From Geodermatophilus africanus (GTDB lineage Bacteria > Actinomycetota > Actinomycetes > Mycobacteriales > Geodermatophilaceae), in contig NZ_FNOT01000006.1 of NCBI RefSeq assembly GCF_900107105.1, positions 248,001 through 312,000 of the forward strand: a DNA stretch of 64,000 bases, given 5' to 3'. Of this stretch, positions 56,935 through 64,000 are shown piece after piece. The position numbers were made by a program, and so were the translations under genes. The number at the start of each line of letters is the position of its first letter. Within the stretch, counting starts at the first letter, position 1. The notes below the pieces were generated by a model. That model searched no databases, was not told the DNA's origin, and worked only from the letters and a program-made list of their open reading frames with translations.

Positions 56935-58053
56935 TTGAAGCTCAGCACCACGTCGCGCGCCGTCGTCCTCTCGGCGGCGCTCGCCGGCACCCTCGCGCTC
57001 ACCGCGTGCGGCGCCGCCAACGAGGAAGCCGCCGGCGGCGGCGGCGGCGGCGAGGAGACCGGCAGCTCCACGGAGCTGAGCGGCGCCCTCGACGGCGCCG
57101 GCGCCAGCAGCCAGCAGGCCGCGATGCAGGGCTGGACCGCCGGCTACTCGAGCGTGCAGCCCGGCGTGACCGTGAACTACGACCCGGTGGGTTCCGGCGG
57201 TGGCCGCGAGCAGTTCATCGCGGGCGGCACCGACTTCGCCGGCTCCGACGCCGCGCTCGACGAGGAGGAGCTGACCGCCGCGCAGGAGCGCTGCGCCGGT
57301 GGTGAGGTCTTCGAGCTGCCGAACTACATCTCGCCGATCGCGGTGGTCTACAACCTCGACGGCGTCGAGGAGCTCAACCTCTCGTCCGAGGTCGTTGCCG
57401 GCATCTTCGACCAGAAGATCACGAACTGGAACGACCCGGCGATCGCCGCCGACAACCCGGACGCCACGCTGCCCGACCTGGCGATCACCCCGGTGAACCG
57501 CTCCGACGAGTCGGGCACCACCGAGAACTTCACCGAGTACCTGGCCGCCGCGGCCGCCGAGGCGTGGACCTACGAGCCGGACGGCAACTGGCCGGTGGCC
57601 GGCGGCGAGGCCGCCCAGGGGACCTCGGGCGTGGTCAGCGCCGTCGGCGGCGGCAACGGCACCATCGGCTACGCCGACCTCTCCCAGGCCGGCGACCTGG
57701 GCGTGGCGAACATCGGCGTCGGCGAGGAGTTCGTGACCCCGACCCCCGAGGCTGCGGCCGCCGTGGTGGAGAACTCCGAGCGGCTCGAGGGCCGGGGCGA
57801 GTACGACTTCGCCATCGAGCTCGCCCGGGACACCGCCGAGTCCGGCAGCTACCCGATCGTCCTGGTCAGCTACCACGTCGGCTGCGTCACCTACGACGAG
57901 CAGGAGACCGCCGACCTGGTGGCCGACTTCATGGGGTACGTCATCAGCGAGGAGGGCCAGCAGGCCGCGGCCGAGGCCGCCGGTTCCGCCCCCATCTCCG
58001 ACACGCTCCGCGAGCAGGCGCAGACTGCTGTAGACGCGATCACCGCCGGCTGA
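56935..58053 (+). CDS. pstS: Phosphate ABC transporter substrate-binding lipoprotein
   Basis: PstS binds phosphate outside the membrane and delivers it to PstCA. The 372-residue precursor starts at TTG 56935, with a signal peptide ending in the lipobox LTAC (Cys25), a Gly/Glu linker, and the PstS fold with GAGASSQQAAMQGW, DPVGSGGGREQFIAGGTDFA, PVNRSDESGTTENFTEYL and GTSGVVSAVGGGNGTIGYAD. Phosphate-ligand Ser/Thr positions are kept. The TTG start, with GAAGG upstream, may limit translation. It is the first gene of pstSCAB. Confidence 0.94.
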   Translation: MKLSTTSRAVVLSAALAGTLALTACGAANEEAAGGGGGGEETGSSTELSGALDGAGASSQQAAMQGWTAGYSSVQPGVTVNYDPVGSGGGREQFIAGGTDFAGSDAALDEEELTAAQERCAGGEVFELPNYISPIAVVYNLDGVEELNLSSEVVAGIFDQKITNWNDPAIAADNPDATLPDLAITPVNRSDESGTTENFTEYLAAAAAEAWTYEPDGNWPVAGGEAAQGTSGVVSAVGGGNGTIGYADLSQAGDLGVANIGVGEEFVTPTPEAAAAVVENSERLEGRGEYDFAIELARDTAESGSYPIVLVSYHVGCVTYDEQETADLVADFMGYVISEEGQQAAAEAAGSAPISDTLREQAQTAVDAITAG

Positions 58054-58069
58054 CCGCACGATGACCGGC

Positions 58070-58105
58070 AACGGCCCGGGGTGCCGCACGGCGCCCCGGG
58101 CCGTT
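58070..58105 (+). terminator. Hairpin between pstS and pstC
   Basis: AACGGCCCGGGG (58070-58081) and CCCCGGGCCGTT (58094-58105) form a perfect 12-bp stem with a 12-base loop. Partial termination or 3'-end protection here would keep PstS more abundant than the membrane subunits. Confidence 0.75.
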
Positions 58106-58185
58106 GGCGGGCCCGGCTCCGGCCGCGCACCCGAACCACACCCGCCGGGTCCCCGGGGCACCGGCCCACACACCACGGAGCAGCG

Positions 58186-59142
58186 GTGAGCAGCACCAGG
58201 ACCACACCCCCGTCCCCTGCCGGGACCGGACGGTCGGTCCGCCGTCCCGGGGATCGGGTCTTCGCCGGTACCGCCAAGGGCGCCGGCATCCTCATCCTCG
58301 TCATCCTCGCCGGGGTCGCCGCGTTCCTCGTCGTCGAGGCGGTGCCCGCGCTGACCGCCCCGGCCGAGGACATCCCCGGCGACCGCGGCCTGGCCGGCTA
58401 CATCGCCCCGCTCGTGTTCGGCACCCTGCTGGCCGCGGTCATCGCACTGCTGGTGGCCACGCCGCTGGCCGTGGCGATCGCGCTGTTCATCGCCTACTAC
58501 GCGCCCCGGCGGATGGCCCAGGGCCTGGGCTACCTGGTCGACCTGCTCGCCGCGATCCCCAGCATCGTCTACGGCTTCTGGGGCATCTTCTGGCTGGCGC
58601 CCAAGCTGGTGCCCTTCTACGAGTGGCTCGAGCGCAGGCTCGGCTTCATCCCGCTGTTCGCCGGGCCGGCCTCCACCACCGGCCGCACCATGCTGACCGC
58701 CGGACTGGTCCTCGCCGTGATGATCCTGCCGATCGTCAGCGCGATCTCGCGCGAGGTCTTCCTGCAGGTGCCGAGCCTGCACCGCGAGGCCGCGCTCGCC
58801 CTGGGCGCCACCCGCTGGGAGATGATCCGGATGGCGGTCCTGCCCTACGGCCGCTCCGGCGTCATCGGCGGCTCCATGCTGGGGCTGGGCCGGGCGCTCG
58901 GCGAGACCATGGCCGTAGCGATCGTGCTGTCGGTCTCCGGCGGCATCACGTTCAACCTGATCAGCAGCGGGAACCCGTCGACGATCGCGGCCAACATCGC
59001 GCTGGAGTTCCCCGAGTCCTCGGGCATCGACATCAACACGCTCATCGCCAGCGGCCTGGCCCTGTTCGTCATCACGCTCGCGGTCAACATGCTGGCCCGC
59101 GCGATCGTCAACCGGCGCGCCGACTTCTCCGGAGCGAACTGA
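58186..59142 (+). CDS. pstC: Phosphate ABC transporter permease PstC
   Basis: The 318-residue inner membrane permease has six helices, with the N-terminal [20 protein letters not shown] and the cytoplasmic coupling loop [20 protein letters not shown] (EAA motif), then [14 protein letters not shown]. It forms the channel with PstA. GTG 58186 follows ACGGAG by five bases. The pstC stop and pstA start overlap as TGATG. Confidence 0.94.
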   Translation: MSSTRTTPPSPAGTGRSVRRPGDRVFAGTAKGAGILILVILAGVAAFLVVEAVPALTAPAEDIPGDRGLAGYIAPLVFGTLLAAVIALLVATPLAVAIALFIAYYAPRRMAQGLGYLVDLLAAIPSIVYGFWGIFWLAPKLVPFYEWLERRLGFIPLFAGPASTTGRTMLTAGLVLAVMILPIVSAISREVFLQVPSLHREAALALGATRWEMIRMAVLPYGRSGVIGGSMLGLGRALGETMAVAIVLSVSGGITFNLISSGNPSTIAANIALEFPESSGIDINTLIASGLALFVITLAVNMLARAIVNRRADFSGAN

Positions 59143-60230
59143 TGAGCCAGATCTCCACAGCATCGGTCGCCACGGGCGGCAGCGCGCCCAGCGGTCCGCG
59201 CCGCAGCGAGCGCACCGGGCGGCTGCCGAACTGGGCCCTCTGGGCCTGCTTCGCCGGGGCGGCCGTCGTCGTCGGGGCGCTCTGGCCGGTGTTCGACCTG
59301 AACATCGCCCTGTTCGTGCTCTACACCGTCGTCCTGGGCACCCTGGCGGTCTACCTGCTGACCCGGACCACGGAGGGGTCCCGGCGGGCCACCGACCGGC
59401 TGGTGACCTGCCTGGTGGTCAGCGCCTTCGGGCTGGCCATGGTGCCGCTGGTGTCGCTGGTCTGGGAGGTCGTCAGCCGCGGCGCCGCGCGGCTGGACGG
59501 CGAGTTCTTCAGCTCCTCGCTCGTCGGCATCGTCGGCGAGGGCGGCGGTGCCTACCACGCGATCATGGGCACGCTGATCATCACGGCGCTGACGACGCTG
59601 ATCTCGGTGCCGATCGGCCTGATGACGGCAATCTTCCTCGTCGAGTACGCCCGCGGTCGGCTGAAGCGGGCGATCACCTTCATGGTCGACGTCATGACCG
59701 GCATCCCGTCGATCGTGGCCGGCCTGTTCGCCTACGCGCTGTTCGCCATCTTCCTCGGGCCGGGCATCCGTCTCGGGATCATGGGCGCGATCGCGCTCTC
59801 GGTGCTGATGATCCCGGTCGTCGTCCGCTCGGCGGAGGAGGTGCTCAAGCTGGTGCCGAACGAGCTGCGCGAGGCCTCCTACGCGCTGGGTGTGCCGAAG
59901 TGGCGGACCATCGTGAAGGTCGTCATCCCGACGGCGATCGCGGGCCTGGGCACCGGGGTCACCCTGGCGATCGCCCGGGTGGTCGGCGAGACCGCCCCGC
60001 TGCTGATCACCCTCGGCATCACCAACGCCACCAACGTCAACGCCTTCGACAGCCGCATGGCGACATTGCCGGTCTACGCCTACTACCAGCTCACCCAGCC
60101 GGGCGTGCCGCCGCAGTTCGCCACCGACCGGGCCTGGACGGCGGCCCTCGTCCTGATCATCCTGGTGATGGGTCTCAACGTCGTCGCCAGGTTCATCAGT
60201 CGCTTCTTCGCTCCCAAGTCCGGTCGCTGA
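59142..60230 (+). CDS. pstA: Phosphate ABC transporter permease PstA
   Basis: The 362-residue protein has an extended N-terminal part with two additional helices ([38 protein letters not shown]) before the six-helix permease core, which has [20 protein letters not shown] for the EAA loop and [20 protein letters not shown]. It is somewhat longer than E. coli PstA (about 296), as common in actinobacteria. Coupled to pstC. Confidence 0.93.
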   Translation: MSQISTASVATGGSAPSGPRRSERTGRLPNWALWACFAGAAVVVGALWPVFDLNIALFVLYTVVLGTLAVYLLTRTTEGSRRATDRLVTCLVVSAFGLAMVPLVSLVWEVVSRGAARLDGEFFSSSLVGIVGEGGGAYHAIMGTLIITALTTLISVPIGLMTAIFLVEYARGRLKRAITFMVDVMTGIPSIVAGLFAYALFAIFLGPGIRLGIMGAIALSVLMIPVVVRSAEEVLKLVPNELREASYALGVPKWRTIVKVVIPTAIAGLGTGVTLAIARVVGETAPLLITLGITNATNVNAFDSRMATLPVYAYYQLTQPGVPPQFATDRAWTAALVLIILVMGLNVVARFISRFFAPKSGR

Positions 60231-60253
60231 CCGGCGACCCTGGAGGACCTCAC

Positions 60254-61033
60254 GTGGCCAAGCGCATCGACGTCTCCGACCTCAACATCTACTACGGCAA
60301 CTTCCTGGCGGTGGAGGGCGTCAACGTCTCCATCGAGCCGCGCAGCATCACCGCGCTCATCGGGCCGTCGGGCTGCGGGAAGTCGACGTTCCTGCGCTCG
60401 ATCAACCGGATGCACGAGGTCATCCCGGGTGGACGCGTCGAGGGCAAGATCGTCATGGACGGTCAGGACCTCTACGGCCCCGACGTCGACCCGGTCGACG
60501 TCCGGCGGCAGATCGGGATGGTCTTCCAGCGGCCCAACCCGTTCCCGACCATGTCGATCTACGAGAACGTCGCCGCGGGCATCCGGCTGAACGCCAAGAA
60601 GATGAAGAAGTCCGACCTCGACGACCTGGTGGAGCGCTCGCTCCGCGGGGCCAACCTGTGGATCGAGGTCAAGGACCGGCTCAACCGCCCGGGCGCCGGG
60701 CTCTCCGGTGGTCAGCAGCAGCGGCTGTGCATCGCCCGCGCCATCGCCGTCGAGCCCGACGTGCTGCTCATGGACGAGCCGGCCTCCGCGCTGGACCCGA
60801 TCTCCACGCTGGCGATCGAGGACCTGATGGCCGACCTGAAGGAGCGGTTCACCATCGTCATCGTCACCCACAACATGCAGCAGGCCGCGCGGGTGAGCGA
60901 GCAGACCGGCTTCTTCAACCTCAACGGGGTCGGCCAGCCCGGCCGGCTGATCGAGTTCAACCCGACCGAGAAGATCTTCAGCAACCCGGACGAGAAGGCG
61001 ACCGAGGACTACATCTCCGGCCGCTTCGGCTGA
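60254..61033 (+). CDS. pstB: Phosphate ABC transporter ATP-binding protein PstB
   Basis: The 259-residue ATPase powers Pst. Walker A is [13 protein letters not shown], the Q-loop [11 protein letters not shown], the signature [16 protein letters not shown], Walker [14 protein letters not shown] and the H-loop [13 protein letters not shown]. All catalytic residues are present. GTG 60254 follows TGGAGGACCTCAC. Gene order pstSCAB is complete and is followed by a terminator. Confidence 0.96.
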   Translation: MAKRIDVSDLNIYYGNFLAVEGVNVSIEPRSITALIGPSGCGKSTFLRSINRMHEVIPGGRVEGKIVMDGQDLYGPDVDPVDVRRQIGMVFQRPNPFPTMSIYENVAAGIRLNAKKMKKSDLDDLVERSLRGANLWIEVKDRLNRPGAGLSGGQQQRLCIARAIAVEPDVLLMDEPASALDPISTLAIEDLMADLKERFTIVIVTHNMQQAARVSEQTGFFNLNGVGQPGRLIEFNPTEKIFSNPDEKATEDYISGRFG

Positions 61034-61050
61034 TCCGGCCCGACGTCGAG

Positions 61051-61080
61051 GGGCCACTGCGGGGGTGTCCGCAGTGGCCC
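61051..61080 (+). terminator. Terminator of pstSCAB
   Basis: GGGCCACTGCGG (61051-61062) and CCGCAGTGGCCC (61069-61080), perfect 12-bp stem with six-base loop, 17 bases after the pstB stop. Confidence 0.8.
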
Positions 61081-61208
61081 GTCACATCATGGGCACACAC
61101 CGCACCCCGACTCCGTCCCGCGGCGAGCTCGACCCCTGCTTCCGCCTGTGAGCAGCGCCTGAGGTCGTCGGGCAGACACCCGCGCCAGGCCCGCAGGCGG
61201 GGCCGAGC

Positions 61209-63332
61209 TCAGCAGCTGGCGGTGGCGGCGACCGGCTCGGCGGACGGCGTGGCGGGCGCCGGCGTCTCGGGGGCCGCGACCGGCGCCGGCGGGACGACCA
61301 CCGGGACGACGCTGGAGTAGCCCGGCCCGATGACCAGCTGCAGCGCTCCGCCGGTCGCGTCGCTGGGCTGCAGCACCGCACCGGGGACGGCCGCGGCGAC
61401 GGTGCGGGCCCGCTCCTCCGCGCCGGCGCCATACCGGACGACGGTCTCGTTGACCACGCCGAGCTCGTTGCCGACCTGACCGACGCCGAAGCCCTGCGCG
61501 CGCAGCTGGTCGGCGACGGTGCCGGCCAGCCCGCCGGTGGCGGTGCCGTTGAGGACGTCGAGGGTGATGCCCGCGGGCGCGGCGGTCAGCGGCTGCTCGG
61601 CGGGCGTGGTGACGGGCTGCTCGGCTGCCGCAGGGGCCGCGGCCACGGCTGTGGGGTCGGCCGGCTCCGGCGCGAGCAGCTCCTCGGGCAGCCGGCCCTC
61701 CTCGATCACCTGGTCGAACAGCGAGCGGGTGGCGCCGGCGTCGAGCACCACGTGGGCCTGCTCGCTGCCGGCCGGCACGTGACCCACCTGGGCCACCGGC
61801 AGGCCGATCCGCTGCACCGCGTCGCCGGAGACGTCGCCGAGCGTGCCGGCGAGGGTGCGCAGGTCGCCGAGGGTGGTGGCCTCGTCGACGGTGAGGGCGT
61901 CGGAGGCCCGGGTGAGGAACCGGGTGAGGGTGGCGGGGTTGCCGATGGTCCCGGCGGACATCGCCGTCCGCAGCGTGGAGGTGAGCACCAGCTTGGCGCG
62001 CTCGGCGACCGCCTCGCCGGTGACGTCGGCGCCGGCGTCACCCGGGGCCAGGTAGCCGGTGGCGCGCCCCCCCGACATGGTGCTGGGGCCGGTCGGCAGC
62101 GGGTCGGCCGAGGCGGTGACCGCCGGCGTCGCCGCGGGCAGGCAGACGCCCACGCCGCCGAGGGCGTCGACCATGCCGGGCAGCCGGGCCAGGTCCACGC
62201 CGAGGTAGTGGTCGACGCGCAGACCGGAGAGCTGCTGCACCGCGCGCACCGTGCACGACGGCCCGCCCTGGAGCAGCGCGTCGGCGAAGGACTCGGTGAC
62301 CGCCTCGCGCACCGTGCCGTCGGCCTGGATGCAGCCGGGGGTGTCGACCAGCGCGGTGGGCGGGATGCTGACCAGGACGGCCCGCTCCTCGTCGGCGCTG
62401 ACGTGCGCCAGCAGGGTGGCCACCGAGGCCGGTCCCTCCGCGCCGGGCAGGCCGGTGCCGACGACGAGGTAGGTGACCGCGCCCTCCTGCAGCCCGGGGG
62501 CGAGCACCTCCGGACCGTCGGGCGTCAGCGCGGCGACGCGCTCGATGCGCTGGTCGACGTAAAAGTACAGCCCCAGGTGGTAGGCGAGGACGACGCCGAC
62601 GAGGGCCGCCAGGCCGACGGCGGCGCGGACCAGCCGGCGGCGGCCGGGGCTCCGGGCGGCGCGGCGCGCGGACCGGCGCTCGCGCGGCGAGGGCGGTGCG
62701 AGCCGCGTGGCGCCGGACAGCGGGGCGTCCCGGCCGGGGATGGGCGGCAGCGGCGCGATGGGGCGCGACGGGCGGTGGCCGGTCCGGTCGTCGAACGGCG
62801 GGAAGAGCGGCACCGACGGCCGGGCCGACGGGGGCACCGGCGGCAGCCCGCTGCGCGGCGGCTCGACCGAGGGCTCCGGCTGTGCGGCGAGGGCGGGCAG
62901 CGGGGGGACGGCGGCCGGAGGCCCGGGGACCGCCGGCTCTGGCCCGGCCGGCCCACCCGGGACCGGGGGCAGGCCGCGCCGGGGCGCCGGCGTGTCGTCG
63001 GCCGCGCGGGGGGCGTCGCCGGCCCGCCGTCCGGTGGGCGTCCGGACGGCGGGCGCGGGCGGGTGCTCGGCGGGCACCGGCGGCAGCCCGCGGCGCCGTT
63101 CCGGCGTCTTCTCGCCGGCGGCCAGGGGCAGCGGGATCTCGCCGGTGCGGGCCGCCCGGCGGCGGCCCACCTCGCCGCCCTGGCGGGCGATCAGCTGCTC
63201 GACGGTGATCGGCTCACGGGCGGGCGTCCCGCCACCCCCGGCGGGGGTCGGCGCCGCCGGACGACGGCGGCCGCGGAGACGCCCGGACAACCGGGGCCCC
63301 CCGGCGTCGTCGCGCGTGCGCTCGTTCCCCAC
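61209..63332 (-). CDS. LCP (LytR-CpsA-Psr) family glycopolymer ligase with LytR_C domain
   Basis: The 707-residue membrane protein has three parts. Residues 1-225 are a cytoplasmic Pro-rich region with four copies of an [R/x]-x-G-L-P-P-V-P-like motif (RRGLPPVP twice, RSGLPPVP, then APLPPIPG). One membrane helix follows (VRAAVGLAALVGVVLAYHLG). Outside, the LCP domain has SIPPTALVDTPG and HYLGVDLARLPGMVDALGGV, then a LytR_C domain (ITLDVLNGTATGGLAGTVAD) and a Pro/Ala tail ending in Cys. LCP enzymes attach arabinogalactan or teichoic-type polymers to peptidoglycan. The Arg cluster usual in the LCP core is reduced, so activity needs care. Confidence 0.88.
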   Translation of the reverse strand: MGNERTRDDAGGPRLSGRLRGRRRPAAPTPAGGGGTPAREPITVEQLIARQGGEVGRRRAARTGEIPLPLAAGEKTPERRRGLPPVPAEHPPAPAVRTPTGRRAGDAPRAADDTPAPRRGLPPVPGGPAGPEPAVPGPPAAVPPLPALAAQPEPSVEPPRSGLPPVPPSARPSVPLFPPFDDRTGHRPSRPIAPLPPIPGRDAPLSGATRLAPPSPRERRSARRAARSPGRRRLVRAAVGLAALVGVVLAYHLGLYFYVDQRIERVAALTPDGPEVLAPGLQEGAVTYLVVGTGLPGAEGPASVATLLAHVSADEERAVLVSIPPTALVDTPGCIQADGTVREAVTESFADALLQGGPSCTVRAVQQLSGLRVDHYLGVDLARLPGMVDALGGVGVCLPAATPAVTASADPLPTGPSTMSGGRATGYLAPGDAGADVTGEAVAERAKLVLTSTLRTAMSAGTIGNPATLTRFLTRASDALTVDEATTLGDLRTLAGTLGDVSGDAVQRIGLPVAQVGHVPAGSEQAHVVLDAGATRSLFDQVIEEGRLPEELLAPEPADPTAVAAAPAAAEQPVTTPAEQPLTAAPAGITLDVLNGTATGGLAGTVADQLRAQGFGVGQVGNELGVVNETVVRYGAGAEERARTVAAAVPGAVLQPSDATGGALQLVIGPGYSSVVPVVVPPAPVAAPETPAPATPSAEPVAATASC

Positions 63333-63500
63333 CCCTGCCGACTTCCCATCCTCGATGTGCCGCCCTGGCGGGCACCGTCGTCCCCGACCCGCGTGCAGAC
63401 ATACCGCTGCGCAGTCGGGCGGTCACCCACGATACGGGCGCGAGGCCGCCATCCGGGTCGGACGCGCGGGGATCGGCAGGCGGGACCCCTGGTGCCGTCG

Positions 63501-63506
63501 TAGCGT
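63501..63506 (+). promoter_or_regulatory. -10 element of the coiled-coil repeat gene
   Basis: TAGCGT, seven bases before GTG 63514. Confidence 0.5.
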
Positions 63507-63513
63507 CCCCGAG

Positions 63514-64000
63514 GTGAGACTGCCGTTCGTCCCGGGTCCGTCCGACGTGATCTCCGCGGTGGAGGGGGTCCGCGAGGGCGTGACCGAGGCGCTGGCGCTG
63601 GTCCCGCGGCTGGCGGCCGTCGTCGGGCGCGTGGAGTCGCTGCTCGACCGGGTCACCACGGTCGTCGACCGGGTCGACGGCATCGTGGACCGGGCCGACG
63701 CGGCCGTCACCGCCGTGGAGGGCACGCGCCGAGGGGCGGACGACGCCATCGCCGCCGTCAACACCACCAGGCAGCGGGCCGATGCGGAGGTCGCCGCCGT
63801 CGAGGGCACCCGGCTCAGGGCCGACGAGGCCATCGCGGGCGTGGGGGCGACGCGGGAGAAGGCGGACGAGGCGATCACCGCCGTCGGCGCCACCAACCAG
63901 AAGGCGGACGAAGCGATCACCGCCGTCGGCGCCACCAACCAGAAGGCCGACGAGGCGATCGTCGCGGTGGGTTCCACCATCGCCCGCTCCGATGAGGCCA
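63514..64000 (+). CDS. Coiled-coil protein with 14-residue tandem repeats (3' end beyond window)
   Basis: At least 162 residues are visible from GTG 63514. After RLPFVPGPSDVISAVEGVRE and a helical segment with VESLLDRVTTVVDRVDGIVD, the sequence becomes seven tandem 14-residue units of the form [IV]-x-A-V-x-x-T-x-x-x-A-D-E-A (for example ITAVGATNQKADEA twice). The 42-base DNA units are nearly identical in the last copies. Fourteen residues equal two heptads, so a long parallel coiled coil is expected. The family resembles actinobacterial repeat proteins of unknown function. The C-terminus is outside the window. Confidence 0.8.
   Translation, partial: MRLPFVPGPSDVISAVEGVREGVTEALALVPRLAAVVGRVESLLDRVTTVVDRVDGIVDRADAAVTAVEGTRRGADDAIAAVNTTRQRADAEVAAVEGTRLRADEAIAGVGATREKADEAITAVGATNQKADEAITAVGATNQKADEAIVAVGSTIARSDEA

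Noticed and set aside
1..64000. tRNA, rRNA, CRISPR arrays, insertion sequences, prophage or integrase genes
   Set aside because: I looked for anticodon-stem patterns, T-loop sequences, regularly spaced direct repeats and transposase or integrase motifs and saw none. A dedicated scan would be needed to exclude them fully.

Overview
The window comes from a high-GC actinobacterium, most probably a member of the Geodermatophilaceae or a close relative. Four things point there: strong G/C bias at third codon positions, many GTG starts, mycothiol genes (mshA, mshD), and gene order. From memory, the order resembles two Mycobacterium tuberculosis blocks: Rv0474-Rv0509 (XRE regulator, hbhA, DUF2516, murB, mshA, ybjN, gpm1, senX3-regX3, ppx, proC, the BldC-like gene, bS22, galE2, Rv0502, serB1, glutaredoxin, hemA) and Rv0814c-Rv0820 (DUF1416, cysA2, thioredoxin, LmeA-like, glnR-like, mshD, pst). 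There is no phage, transposon, CRISPR array, tRNA or rRNA. This is conserved chromosomal backbone.

Layout. 1-4.0 kb: hemA and rex with a small leader ORF between them, a glutaredoxin and an acyl-CoA ligase, all leftward. 4.0-6.2 kb: a BldN-type ECF sigma factor with an apparently frameshifted N-terminus, and its DUF5667 partner. 6.3-15.3 kb: HAD phosphatase, acyltransferase, epimerase, bS22, BldC-like regulator, proC with a divergent proline dehydrogenase-like protein, DJ-1 protein, Ppx/GppA phosphatase. 15.4-20.1 kb: MFS/thymidylate-kinase fusion, methyltransferase, GlxA-type regulator, small proteins. 20.3-26.4 kb: regX3-senX3, phoU, gpmA, ybjN, mshA. 26.4-35.9 kb: SDR, GNAT, murB, methyltransferases, EAL protein, hbhA-like gene with its regulator, asparaginase. 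35.9-43.2 kb: RsiG-like c-di-GMP-binding anti-sigma factor, ygfZ, Fur, a murD2-murL-DUF4392 cassette, nhaA. 43.2-50.8 kb: DUF885 peptidase-like protein, nitrobindin-like protein, SDR/TetR pair with twin operators, PAS-PP2C phosphatase. 50.9-54.8 kb: sulfur operon with a cysteine-rich leader peptide. 55-61 kb: GlnR-like regulator, mshD and pstSCAB. 61.2-64 kb: LCP ligase and a truncated coiled-coil repeat protein.

How the genes work together. Phosphate control is spread over the window: SenX3-RegX3 and PhoU, a PHO-box-like repeat before pstS, and the Pst transporter. Redox is represented by rex-hemA with an operator over the promoter, mycothiol synthesis, thioredoxin, glutaredoxin and sulfurtransferase. 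Cell wall functions include MurB, an LCP enzyme, and a MurD2/MurL route that would put D-glutamate into peptidoglycan by epimerising the nucleotide precursor. Development and c-di-GMP functions include the BldN-type sigma, the BldC-like protein, the RsiG homologue and an EAL protein.

The least explained feature is the intergenic space. It holds three families of short repeats: (A) long imperfect palindromes at gene ends; (B) an element found only between convergent genes, with a hairpin that covaries between copies; (C) an element that encodes a 26-residue leader peptide whose stop overlaps the next gene's start. Several repeats reach into coding sequence. Many genes also look leaderless, with a TAnnnT hexamer 6-7 bases before the start codon.
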